From Clostridium sp. Marseille-P3244 (GTDB lineage Bacteria; Bacillota; Clostridia; Lachnospirales; Lachnospiraceae), in contig NZ_LT635549.1 in the NCBI RefSeq assembly GCF_900120155.1, positions 1,054,001-1,118,000 of the forward strand: a stretch of 64,000 bases of DNA, read 5' to 3'. The notes under the pieces are model-generated. The model was not told the DNA's origin and made no database searches. It saw only the letters and a list, made by a program, of their open reading frames with translations. Below are positions 16,065 to 24,105 of the stretch, in pieces; position 1 is the first letter of the stretch, and every line of letters begins with the position of its first letter. The translations under genes and the position numbers were made by a program.

Positions 16065-16345
16065 TGGCAGGAAATATAAAAGCAGAAGAAGCAATGAAGG
16101 AATTAACGCTAATACTGTTATACCTCTCCAGATTTGCGCAGGGAGAGAAGTTTCACGAAGCAACCGATTTTTATGCGTGGAAAGGCTATGATTTCGATAT
16201 ACTGAACGAGCTGGATGATGCGGACTATATCCGTCAGGGGAAACATCCATCCCGTTCCAAGTCGGTATATATTACGGAAAGCGGCATGGAACTGGCAAAA
16301 AAGCTTTTATCCAAGTACGGCATAAACGATTGGAAACAGGGGTAA
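16064..16345 (+). CDS. DUF6429 family small protein, third gene of the AbiE operon
   Basis: A 93-residue protein: EEAMKELTLILLYLSRFAQG, then YAWKGYDFDILNELDDADYI and SRSKSVYITESGMELAKKLL. The pattern WKGYDFD-x-LN and RSKSVYxTExG is that of DUF6429, which looks like a small winged helix. Function is unknown. ATG 16064 follows GGAGGGAG at 16051-16058 and overlaps the abiEii stop by one base, so it is cotranslated. It could be a regulator or an accessory of the toxin pair, or simply a passenger from the same mobile element. Confidence 0.8.
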   Translation: MAGNIKAEEAMKELTLILLYLSRFAQGEKFHEATDFYAWKGYDFDILNELDDADYIRQGKHPSRSKSVYITESGMELAKKLLSKYGINDWKQG

Positions 16346-16538
16346 AAATCGAAACAATCGTGTGATGAATCCGATCCGCCTTTGCAGGCACTGCACGAAA
16401 GCATTTGCCGCAAGCCGGATCTGTTCCGCCATCGGAACACGGGTTTTGCGAGTATCTGCCATAACCTATCCTCCATAATTGCAGTAAAATAGTCTAAATA
16501 TCTATCGACTACAATTATTATAGATAAAACTCGGAGAT

Positions 16539-16569
16539 CAGAAAATCTGCGGGAATATTTGATGCTTAC
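16539..16569 (+). repeat. Direct repeat copy 3, right of the AbiE module
   Basis: Imperfect copy (about 24 of 31) of 14377-14407. It lies between the abiE operon and a terminator. Confidence 0.45.
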
Positions 16570-16582
16570 GAAATGACAGGCG

Positions 16583-16622
16583 GGTGCAGGAGTTTGGACT
16601 CTTGCACCTGTTTTGTTTTTTT
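16583..16622 (+). terminator. Rho-independent terminator after the AbiE module
   Basis: GGTGCAGGAGT (16583-16593) pairs with ACTCTTGCACC (16598-16608) with one G-U, over a four-base loop, followed by a T-rich run to 16622. Confidence 0.8.
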
Positions 16623-16665
16623 AATCTTATGATAAATTAGTCAATCATAATTTACCTAAACATAC

Positions 16666-16693
16666 TTGACTAAATTTGATTTTATATTATACT
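16666..16693 (+). promoter_or_regulatory. Promoter of the ATPase gene
   Basis: TTGACT (16666-16671), a 16-base spacer and TATACT (16688-16693). A partial dyad TGACTAAAT / ATTTAGTTA spans the promoter and may be an operator. Confidence 0.55.
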
Positions 16694-16747
16694 GTATTTA
16701 GTTATATTATAAATAATGTATGTTGCTGAGATAGGAGGATGTAATCC

Positions 16748-18142
16748 ATGTTTATCGGCAGAGAGCATGAACTTGCGACGCTGAATAAGTTATACGCATC
16801 GGACAAGCTTGAATTTGTAGTAATATATGGCCGCCGCCGTGTCGGTAAAACGGCGCTGATCAGCCAGTTTATTGATGACAAGAACGCCATCTATTTTATG
16901 GGCGTTGAGAGTAACGCCAAGCAGAATCTTGAAAATTTCAGCAAGAGCATTATGAGCTATCATACCGGCATGGATGCCGAAACCTCCTTCCTGTCCTTTC
17001 AGGCGGCTTTGGAATATGTGTTCAAGCTCTCTGAAAAAGAACGGATCATTCTTGCAATCGACGAATACCCTTATGTCGCCCGTTCGTCGAAAAGTCTCGC
17101 TTCCACCATTCAGTTTTTGATAGATCAATACAAGGACTCATCCAGACTGATGCTGATCCTTTGCGGTTCGTCGATGTCCTATATGGAAGATCATGTCCTC
17201 GCCTACAAAGCGCCTCTTTACGGCAGACGGACAGCGCAGATGAAAATTCTTCCCTTTAACTTTGAAGAGACTTGCCATTATTTCAAAAATTTCACCGATG
17301 AAGAGAAAGCCTATGTGTACGGAATCGTAGGTGGAACACCGCAGTATCTGCTTCAGATGAACGACAAACTGAGCATAGAAGACAATATTAAAAACACATT
17401 TTTGAATCCAAATTCCGCACTGTTTGAAGAGCCTGAGAATCTGCTTAAGCAGGAGGTGCGGGAACCGGCGCTCTATAATGCGATCATCACGGCGATTGCC
17501 ACTGGCGCTTCCCGTATGTCGGAGATTTCCGGAAAGGTCGGGGAAAACACAAATATTTGTTCCGTTTATATAAAAAATCTGATTTCCCTCGGTATTATCA
17601 AAAAAGAAACGCCATACGGTGAAAAAGCGTCCCGGAAAGCAATTTACACAATTGCGGACAATATGTTCCGCTTTTGGTATCGTTTTGTGCCGGAAAACAA
17701 TTCGATCATTGCCCGTGGTGCTGCCGGCTTGGCATACAAACGCATCGAGCCGTATCTGTCCGACTATATGGGCAAGGTGTTTGAGGAGATTTGCAGGCAA
17801 TATCTCTGGAATCTGCTGCTCTTTGGCAAATGTCCGGTGGAGTTTTCTTCTCTCGGCCGCTGGTGGGGCAACGATCCCAAAGAAAAGAGCCGGGCGGAAA
17901 TCGATATTCTTGCGGAACAGGATAAAAACACAGCTCTTTTCGGTGAGTGCAAATGGACGAATGAGAAAGTCGGTCTTGGTGTTTTAGAAACACTTGTAAA
18001 GCGAAGCGAACTCTTTTCCTATCAAAATGTTCACTACTATCTCTTTGCGAAAACAGGTTTTACCAAGGGCTGCACCGATCAGGCAAATGAGATGGGGAAC
18101 GTGACGCTGGTAAGTTATACGGATATTGTGAGCAAGCTGTAA
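16748..18142 (+). CDS. P-loop ATPase with C-terminal DUF234 (nuclease-like) domain
   Basis: A 464-residue protein of the archaeal-type ATPase family that is sporadic in bacteria. Walker A is VVIYGRRRVGKTALISQF at about residues 24-41, Walker B is IILAIDEYPYVARSSKSL, and LILCGSSMSYMED is the sensor strand. A winged-helix part follows (MSEISGKVGENTNICSVYIK). The C-terminal DUF234 region carries RAEIDILAEQDK and LFGECKW, a D...ExK spacing like that of PD-(D/E)xK nucleases, near residues 384 and 399. Its role is unknown; the family is mobile and often lies in variable regions, as here beside two toxin-antitoxin modules. No transposase is present. Confidence 0.8.
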   Translation: MFIGREHELATLNKLYASDKLEFVVIYGRRRVGKTALISQFIDDKNAIYFMGVESNAKQNLENFSKSIMSYHTGMDAETSFLSFQAALEYVFKLSEKERIILAIDEYPYVARSSKSLASTIQFLIDQYKDSSRLMLILCGSSMSYMEDHVLAYKAPLYGRRTAQMKILPFNFEETCHYFKNFTDEEKAYVYGIVGGTPQYLLQMNDKLSIEDNIKNTFLNPNSALFEEPENLLKQEVREPALYNAIITAIATGASRMSEISGKVGENTNICSVYIKNLISLGIIKKETPYGEKASRKAIYTIADNMFRFWYRFVPENNSIIARGAAGLAYKRIEPYLSDYMGKVFEEICRQYLWNLLLFGKCPVEFSSLGRWWGNDPKEKSRAEIDILAEQDKNTALFGECKWTNEKVGLGVLETLVKRSELFSYQNVHYYLFAKTGFTKGCTDQANEMGNVTLVSYTDIVSKL

Positions 18143-18250
18143 GGAAAGACTGCCCCATCTTTACAAACATTTAACACTCCCTGCCATACCCGTCTCTTTC
18201 CTTCTCTGATATAATAATCTTTGTGTTTCAAAGAGCGGAAGGAAAGGAAG

Positions 18251-18270
18251 TTTTGTAGACAATCTACAAA
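18251..18270. promoter_or_regulatory. Operator palindrome before the RpiR regulator gene
   Basis: TTTGTAGA-CAA-TCTACAAA is a perfect 8-base dyad (18252-18259 and 18263-18270) between a TATAAT (18210-18215) and the rpiR start. The core GTAGA-N3-TCTAC recurs exactly after the same gene (19177-19189), ahead of the transporter operon, so it is the likely binding site of this regulator. Confidence 0.7.
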
Positions 18271-18283
18271 CCGGCGCAGGAAT

Positions 18284-19180
18284 ATGGATAATGAGAATCA
18301 GGTAAATAAACAGATCAAAGCAGGCTATGCGGATCTGAGAAGATCCGAGAAACTGGCCGCGGATTATATTCTTGAACATACAGATCAGGTCCCGGAGCTG
18401 TCGATCGACCGGCTGGCCGGGAATGCGGGAGTCAGTCAGCCGACGGTGCTCCGGATGCTGAAGTCTCTGGGATTTTCCGGATACAGAGACTTCCGATACC
18501 AGCTGGTGGCGGAACTGGCCAAGGCAGAAACAAAGCAGCCCCGGGACCGGGATGACCAACTTATGTACGGATATACACTGAATCCAAACGGGAGGCTCGA
18601 AGACATTCCGGCGAACATGGCATCAACTGCTTCTCTGATGATCGAAGAAACATTGAAGAACCTACCTGGGAAGATCTATAAAAAGGCGATAGAGACGCTG
18701 AAAAATGCCAGGATGATCGACATTTACAGCGTGGAGAACTCGGAAGTCACAGCGGCGGATCTTCTGACAAAGCTCCTTTATCTGGGGCTCCCCTGCCGGC
18801 ATTTCAGCGATTGTTATCTCCAGCGGATCTCGGCAGGAAGCCTGGGAGAAGGGGATGTGGCGGTGGGGATCTCCTATTCTGGAGAGTCGAAAGACACCGT
18901 GGATGCAATGCGCACGGCGAAGAGAGCCGGAGCAGTTACAATTGTGATCACCAATTTCCGGGACTCCACCATTGGAAAATACGCGGATATCCTGATCTGC
19001 ACCAGCCAGGATCAATATTTTTACGGTGATGCCATCTTCTCCAGGATGACCCAGCTTTTGATCGTGGATATGCTCTATATGGGGATCATAGCTTCTGACT
19101 ATGATCATTATGCCTCCCGTCTCAAAAAATGCGAGAAGGTAGTGAGAGAGAAAGCGTACGAAGATATAAAGAAACCGTAG
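18284..19180 (+). CDS. MurR/RpiR-family transcriptional regulator of the aminoethylphosphonate genes
   Basis: About 298 residues. An N-terminal RpiR HTH covers residues 1-80 (LRRSEKLAADYILEHTDQVP, GNAGVSQPTVLRMLKSLGFS, GYRDFRYQLVAELA). A C-terminal SIS domain follows (RMIDIYSVENSEVTAADLL, GDVAVGISYSGESKDTVDAM). SIS domains of this family usually bind phosphosugars; here the neighbours suggest 2-aminoethylphosphonate or phosphonoacetaldehyde as effector, which is inference. ATG 18284 is chosen since the HTH begins right after it and AGGA precedes it. A strong terminator closes the gene, and matching operator palindromes lie on either side of it. Confidence 0.87.
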   Translation: MDNENQVNKQIKAGYADLRRSEKLAADYILEHTDQVPELSIDRLAGNAGVSQPTVLRMLKSLGFSGYRDFRYQLVAELAKAETKQPRDRDDQLMYGYTLNPNGRLEDIPANMASTASLMIEETLKNLPGKIYKKAIETLKNARMIDIYSVENSEVTAADLLTKLLYLGLPCRHFSDCYLQRISAGSLGEGDVAVGISYSGESKDTVDAMRTAKRAGAVTIVITNFRDSTIGKYADILICTSQDQYFYGDAIFSRMTQLLIVDMLYMGIIASDYDHYASRLKKCEKVVREKAYEDIKKP

Positions 19181-19189
19181 ATTTTCTAC
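19177..19189. promoter_or_regulatory. Second RpiR operator palindrome, upstream of the transporter operon
   Basis: GTAGA-TTT-TCTAC overlaps the end of the regulator gene. Arms and spacing are identical to the core of 18254-18267. Confidence 0.6.
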
Positions 19190-19204
19190 AATTTTAAATA
19201 AGTT

Positions 19205-19249
19205 AAGCCTCTGTAAAGTTTACATTCCCTTTACAGAGGCTTTATTTTT
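19205..19249 (+). terminator. Terminator of the RpiR regulator gene
   Basis: AAGCCTCTGTAAAG (19205-19218) pairs perfectly with CTTTACAGAGGCTT (19229-19242) and is followed by a T-rich run. Confidence 0.9.
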
Positions 19250-19320
19250 CCTTGATAGAAAACGGTCAAAGATTCCGGGTATAATTGCTCTGCGGATTTT
19301 GAGAACGCACTGCAAAAGAC

Positions 19321-19358
19321 AGATACATATTCCACACAGGATTCAATGTGCGGTATCT
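19321..19358 (+). other. Leader hairpin before the phosphonate transporter operon
   Basis: AGATAC (19321-19326) pairs with GTATCT (19353-19358), with an inner CCACA/TGTG-type stem. A TATAAT lies upstream in GGGTATAATTGC (about 19278). It could be an untranslated leader structure; I do not recognise a known riboswitch. Confidence 0.35.
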
Positions 19359-19435
19359 AAAATGAAGCATATGGTCAACTGCAGAGATGCAGATTTACAT
19401 GCTGGCGCAAGATCAAAAAGGAGTGAAGGTATAAC

Positions 19436-20206
19436 ATGCTTGAGCTGAAGAATGTGAAGAAAAGTTATGACGGGACAGTCGTGCTGAAAGATATCAATCT
19501 TAATATTGAAGACGGGGAGATCGTTTCGATCCTCGGGCCCTCGGGATGCGGCAAGACGACGCTGCTGAACATGATCCTGGGAATTGTGGACGCGGACGGC
19601 GGCCGGATCATTTTCAACGGGGAAGATATTACAGATGTACCTATGGAAAAAAGAGGGTTTAATATCGTGTTTCAGGATTACGCTCTGTTCCCGAATCTGA
19701 ATGTGTATCAGAACATTACATACGGTCTGAGGAACAAACCGGAAATCTCTTCAAAGGAAGAAGTGGAAGAGCTGATCAGTCTTCTGGGCCTTGAAGAACA
19801 TTTAAACAAGCGGATCGGACAGCTTTCCGGCGGGCAGAAGCAGAGAGTGGCTCTGGCAAGAACCATGGTGATGAAGCCGAAGATCTTGTTGCTGGATGAG
19901 CCTTTGAGCGCTCTGGATGGAGTGATCAAGGAATCCATCAAAGACCGGATCAAGACCATCGCTCAGGAGTATAATCTGACGACCATCATTGTGACCCACG
20001 ATCCGGAGGAAGCGCTGACGCTTTCAGACCGGGTTATGATCATCAATGAAGGAGTGATCGCTCAGTACGGAAAACCGGAAGAGATCATCCAGAGGCCGGA
20101 AAACGGGTTTGTCAGGAAATTTATCTTAAATCAGCTTGAGATCAAGAGGAACAATATCTACACGCTGTTTGCGGGACAGCTCCGGGAACAGGCACAGGTG
20201 TGCTGA
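19436..20206 (+). CDS. ABC transporter ATPase, 2-aminoethylphosphonate uptake
   Basis: A 256-residue ATPase of the PotA/FbpC group. It shows Walker A GPSGCGKTT at residues 34-42, the Q-loop VFQDYALFPNLNVYQN, the ABC signature LSGGQKQRVALARTM, Walker B ILLLDEPLSALD and the H-loop TIIVTHDPEEAL. It powers the permease encoded next, 13 bases downstream. Assignment to 2-aminoethylphosphonate rests on the phnW-phnX genes in the same operon and the binding protein; the ATPase itself would fit iron or polyamine systems equally. The C-terminus is short, without a TOBE domain. Confidence 0.85.
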   Translation: MLELKNVKKSYDGTVVLKDINLNIEDGEIVSILGPSGCGKTTLLNMILGIVDADGGRIIFNGEDITDVPMEKRGFNIVFQDYALFPNLNVYQNITYGLRNKPEISSKEEVEELISLLGLEEHLNKRIGQLSGGQKQRVALARTMVMKPKILLLDEPLSALDGVIKESIKDRIKTIAQEYNLTTIIVTHDPEEALTLSDRVMIINEGVIAQYGKPEEIIQRPENGFVRKFILNQLEIKRNNIYTLFAGQLREQAQVC

Positions 20207-20219
20207 AGGGGTGGAAGTC

Positions 20220-21881
20220 ATGAGAAAGAACAGAGAGATCAAGCTTATTTTTACGCTGCTGGCCGTATTTTTCCTGGGCTTCCTGGCGGTGCCCATGATC
20301 AGCGTGCTGGTGAGATCTTTTACCGGGGACGGGAGCAGCGTTTCGCTCAGCCACTATGTGGAAGTGCTTACCGGGAGGGGATTTTTGCAGGCTCTGGGGA
20401 ACAGTCTTCTGATCTCTGTCTGCAGTGCTCTGATCACCACGGTCCTGGCATTTATCCTGGCGTATACAATTCATTATACAAATCTGGGGAAACGATATAA
20501 ATGGTTCATCAGCAAGGCGGCGATCCTGCCCATGCTGCTTCCCACCATTACCTATGGGTTCGCGATCATTTATTCGTTTGGAAAGCAGGGACTTCTGACC
20601 CGGCTCTTCGGACGGCAGCTTTTTGACATTTACGGATTCAACGGACTTTTACTGGGATATGTGGTGTATACGCTGCCTGTAGCGTTCACGTTGATTAACA
20701 ATGCTATGGGCTATATCGACAAGCGGTTTATGATTGTATCCAGGCTGATGGGAGATTCTCCTTTCCAGACGTTTCGGATGACCATCGCCATCCCGCTGAT
20801 GGGAACTCTGGCGACGGCGTTTATCCAGACCTTCTTCCTCTGTTTCACAGACTTCGGGATCCCGGCTTCCGTGGGAGGACAGTTTGAAGTGATCGCCAGT
20901 GTGCTGTATACAGAGATGCTGGGAAGCGTGCCGAATTTCGGAAACGGCGCGGTTGTGGCTCTGGTCATGATCATCCCGTCGGTGGTCAGCATTACAGTGC
21001 TGCATATTCTGGAGAAATACAATGTGCGCTATAACCGGATCTCACCCATCGAGCTGAAGAAGGGTGTGAAGAGGGATGCGGCTTTCGGGATGCTGAGCGG
21101 GGTGATCCTGATCTGCACATTGAGCATGTTTCTGGTCATGTTTATCGTGCCCTTTATCGAGGAATGGCCTTACCGGATGAATTTTACGCTGGAACATGTG
21201 CAGGCGGTGTTTGAGGACAGCCAGCTGTTCGGCGTGTATATCAATTCGCTGATGGTGGCAGCGCTGACAGCGTTGGCCGGGACACTTTTATCCTACGGAG
21301 GAGCGCTGGTGACGGCCAGGAGCACGGTCAGCGGGAAACTGAAGAAGGTGATCGACAGCATCGCTCTGGTGACAAACACGATCCCCGGCATGGTCATCGG
21401 TCTTGCCTATCTGTTCGTATTTACCGGGACGCCGCTGCAGAATACATTTCCGCTCATCATCATGTGCAACATCGTGCATTTCTTTTCCACGCCGTACCTG
21501 ATGATGAAGAATTCACTGTCCAAGATGAACGCGTCCTGGGAGACTACAGCCATGCTCATGGGCGATAACTGGCTTAAGACCATTGCCAGGGTGGTGACGC
21601 CCAACGCGCTGTCCACTTTGCTGGAAGTGTTCAGCTACTATTTTGTGAATGCCATGGTAACGGTGAGCGCTGTGATCTTTATCGCCGGCGCCCGGACGAT
21701 GGTCATCACCACCAAGATCAAGGAATTACAGTATTTCAATGAATTTAATGAGATCTTTGTCCTGTCGCTTCTGATCTTATTTACCAATCTGATCGCCAGG
21801 ACACTGTTTCAGAAACTGGCCGCGAAGAGCAGAAAGAACACTGCGAAGGTGTATCGGTTTTCAGCGAAAAAAGCGGCGTAA
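20220..21881 (+). CDS. ABC transporter permease with two fused membrane domains, 2-aminoethylphosphonate uptake
   Basis: About 553 residues with roughly twelve transmembrane segments, a tandem duplication of the binding-protein-dependent permease domain as in FbpB/ThiP. The first EAA-like loop is in DKRFMIVSRLMGDSPFQTFRM and the second in NASWETTAMLMGDNWLKTIAR, each facing the ATPase. ATG 20220 follows AGGGGTGGAA; an upstream extension overlapping the ATPase gene has no membrane character. One gene therefore supplies both halves of the channel. Confidence 0.88.
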   Translation: MRKNREIKLIFTLLAVFFLGFLAVPMISVLVRSFTGDGSSVSLSHYVEVLTGRGFLQALGNSLLISVCSALITTVLAFILAYTIHYTNLGKRYKWFISKAAILPMLLPTITYGFAIIYSFGKQGLLTRLFGRQLFDIYGFNGLLLGYVVYTLPVAFTLINNAMGYIDKRFMIVSRLMGDSPFQTFRMTIAIPLMGTLATAFIQTFFLCFTDFGIPASVGGQFEVIASVLYTEMLGSVPNFGNGAVVALVMIIPSVVSITVLHILEKYNVRYNRISPIELKKGVKRDAAFGMLSGVILICTLSMFLVMFIVPFIEEWPYRMNFTLEHVQAVFEDSQLFGVYINSLMVAALTALAGTLLSYGGALVTARSTVSGKLKKVIDSIALVTNTIPGMVIGLAYLFVFTGTPLQNTFPLIIMCNIVHFFSTPYLMMKNSLSKMNASWETTAMLMGDNWLKTIARVVTPNALSTLLEVFSYYFVNAMVTVSAVIFIAGARTMVITTKIKELQYFNEFNEIFVLSLLILFTNLIARTLFQKLAAKSRKNTAKVYRFSAKKAA

Positions 21882-21906
21882 AAGAAGAAAGGAGACAAGG
21901 AAAATT

Positions 21907-22929
21907 ATGAAAAAGGTGAGAAAAATGAATTTCAAGAGGGCGGCAGCATTTACACTGGCAGCAGCAGTAACGGTCACAGGTTTTGGTCTGACCGGCTGCG
22001 GAGGGGGATCTTCCGACGACCAGATCATCATCTATTCCAACGCAGATGAAGAGGCGATCACGGCCATGGAGAACGCGCTGGACAACAACGGATATGAAGG
22101 GAAATATATGTTCCAGACATTTGGAACGTCCGAGCTGGGCGGCAAGCTGCTGGCAGAAGGCAAGGACATTGAGGCGGATATGGTCACCATGAGTACTTTC
22201 TATGTAGAGAGCGCTCAGGAGCAGAATACGATGTTCATGGATCTGGATTTTGATGTGGATACGATCGATGAGTTCGAGGCATACTGCGCGCCGATCACTT
22301 CTCAGGAAGGAACCATCATCGTGAACACGGAGATGATGGAAGAAAATGATCTGCCCATGCCGGAGTCACTGGAAGACCTGGCAGATCCGGTATACAAGGG
22401 ATTCATTTCTGTGACGGATATTTCCGCTTCCTCCACAGCATGGCTGCTGGTGCAGGCTCTGATCTCCGAGTACGGGGAAGATGGAGCGAAGGAAGTACTG
22501 ACAGGGATCTATGAGAATGTAGGGGATCATCTGGAGGATTCCGGATCTGCTCCGCTTAAGAAGGTGCGCGCCGGTGAGGTTGCCATCGGGTTCGGACTGA
22601 GGCAGCAGGCAGTGGCTGACAAGGAAGAAGGGCTTCCCATCGACTATATCGATCCGGCAGAGGGCAATTTCAGCCTGACAGAGTCTGTAGCCATCATTGA
22701 CAAGGGCGATGACACCAATCCGCTGGCCATGGAGATGGCACAGTGCATCATCGAGAACGGAAGAGAGGAGCTTCAGTCCTACTATCCGAATGCTCTGTAC
22801 AACGGTGAGACGACAGATGCAGCGAACAAGTCCGAGAATCCCAAGGTATTCCCGGAGAAACTGACTGTTGACCTTCTGGAGCAGCATCAGGCTCTGTCCG
22901 AGGAGTGCAAGGAAGCGGCAGGACTGTAA
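21907..22929 (+). CDS. Substrate-binding lipoprotein, 2-aminoethylphosphonate ABC transporter
   Basis: A 340-residue binding protein. A basic start and hydrophobic segment lead to the lipobox LTGCGGGSS, so the mature protein is anchored by a lipid-modified cysteine at the outer face of the membrane. The fold is type 2 (QIIIYSNADEEAITAMENAL, EADMVTMSTFYVESAQEQN, EGTIIVNTEMM), as in iron and phosphonate PhnS-like proteins. AAAGGAGACAAGG precedes the ATG. Its place between the permease and phnW argues for 2-aminoethylphosphonate as ligand. Confidence 0.87.
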   Translation: MKKVRKMNFKRAAAFTLAAAVTVTGFGLTGCGGGSSDDQIIIYSNADEEAITAMENALDNNGYEGKYMFQTFGTSELGGKLLAEGKDIEADMVTMSTFYVESAQEQNTMFMDLDFDVDTIDEFEAYCAPITSQEGTIIVNTEMMEENDLPMPESLEDLADPVYKGFISVTDISASSTAWLLVQALISEYGEDGAKEVLTGIYENVGDHLEDSGSAPLKKVRAGEVAIGFGLRQQAVADKEEGLPIDYIDPAEGNFSLTESVAIIDKGDDTNPLAMEMAQCIIENGREELQSYYPNALYNGETTDAANKSENPKVFPEKLTVDLLEQHQALSEECKEAAGL

Positions 22930-22998
22930 AAGACCGGAAGATTTTAAGAGGAAAGATTTTCAGAGAAAAGAGAAACAGACAGGAAAAGAGGATGAATC

Positions 22999-24105
22999 AT
23001 GAGATCATATAAACTTCTGACACCGGGGCCGCTGACCACTACGGAGACGGTGAAGAAAGAGATGATGTTCGACCACTGTACATGGGACGACGACTACAAA
23101 CAGATCACCCAGGAGATCCGGAAAGGCCTCCTGGAACTGGCCCATGTGACTCCGGACGAGTACACGGCGGTCCTGATGCAGGGCAGCGGGACATTCGGGG
23201 TGGAATCTGTGCTGACCAGCGTCATCGGGACGGCGGATGAGCTTCTGATCTGCGCCAACGGGGCATACGGAGAGCGGATGGTGGATATTGCGGACCATGC
23301 GGGGATTACCAGGCACGTGTACAGCGAACATTATGATCAGGTGCCCAATGCGCACAGGATCGGGGAAATGCTGGACGCGGATCCTGCCATCACCCATGTG
23401 GCGATGGTCCACAGTGAGACAACTTCCGGCATCCTCAATGATATTGAAGCAGTGGGCAGGGTTGTGAAGGAAAAAGGAAGAGTGTTTATCGTGGATGCCA
23501 TGAGCAGCTTCGGCGGTGTGGACATCCCGGTAAAGGACTGGGGCATTGATTTTCTTGTGAGCAGCGCAAACAAATGCATCCAGGGCGTTCCCGGATTCTC
23601 CTTCGTCATCGCCAGAAAGGATCTGCTTGAGGCCAGCAAGGGGAAGGCAAGGAGCCTGTCACTGGACCTGTATGATCAGTGGAAGACCATGGAGGCCGAC
23701 GGGAAATGGCGGTTTACTTCCCCCACCCACGTGGTGCTGGCGTTTGCCCGGGCCATGAAGGAACTTGCCATGGAAGGCGGCATTGAGGCCAGGAACCGCC
23801 GCTATACGGAAAATAACCGGCTGCTTATCGAGAAGATGGGGGAGATGGGGATCCGCCCGTATATTGACAGCACCCATCAGGGGCCGATCATTACGACGTT
23901 TTTCTATCCCGAGGACCGGCATTTTACATTCGCTCAGATGTATGAGTACATCAAGGAGAGGGGATATGCGATTTATCCGGGCAAGGTGACGGAGGCTGAT
24001 ACGTTCCGTATCGGAAATATCGGGGAGATCTACAGCGAAGACATTGAGAAGGTATGCGGGATCATGAAAGAATTTCTGGAGGAGTACAATCATGAAGAAA
24101 ATTAA
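22999..24105 (+). CDS. phnW: 2-aminoethylphosphonate:pyruvate aminotransferase
   Basis: A 368-residue class V PLP aminotransferase that turns 2-aminoethylphosphonate and pyruvate into phosphonoacetaldehyde and alanine. Typical marks are LLTPGPLTTTETVKKEMMFD, MQGSGTFGVESVLTS, VHSETTSGILNDIEAV, VDAMSSFGGVDIP and SSANKCIQGVPGF with the PLP lysine at residue 192. The C-terminal FRIGNIGEIYSEDIEKV is also family-like. It overlaps phnX by 14 bases. Length equals that of characterised PhnW enzymes. Confidence 0.96.
   Translation: MRSYKLLTPGPLTTTETVKKEMMFDHCTWDDDYKQITQEIRKGLLELAHVTPDEYTAVLMQGSGTFGVESVLTSVIGTADELLICANGAYGERMVDIADHAGITRHVYSEHYDQVPNAHRIGEMLDADPAITHVAMVHSETTSGILNDIEAVGRVVKEKGRVFIVDAMSSFGGVDIPVKDWGIDFLVSSANKCIQGVPGFSFVIARKDLLEASKGKARSLSLDLYDQWKTMEADGKWRFTSPTHVVLAFARAMKELAMEGGIEARNRRYTENNRLLIEKMGEMGIRPYIDSTHQGPIITTFFYPEDRHFTFAQMYEYIKERGYAIYPGKVTEADTFRIGNIGEIYSEDIEKVCGIMKEFLEEYNHEEN

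Larger units (their letters stand above)
16346..16747. other. Gene-poor spacer between the AbiE module and the ATPase gene
   Basis: About 400 bases. It holds a direct repeat copy (16539-16569), a terminator hairpin (16583-16622) and a promoter (16666-16693). On the minus strand a 51-codon frame (16462 to 16307) begins MADTRKTRVPMAEQIRLA after a GGAGG; it overlaps the DUF6429 gene and I do not recognise it. Nothing else is evident. Confidence 0.5.

Noticed and set aside
16307-16462. 51-codon minus-strand ORF with a GGAGG ribosome site (MADTRKTRVPMAEQIRLA)
   Set aside because: It has a good start signal but overlaps the DUF6429 gene and matches no family I know. It may be a remnant, so it is not listed as a gene.
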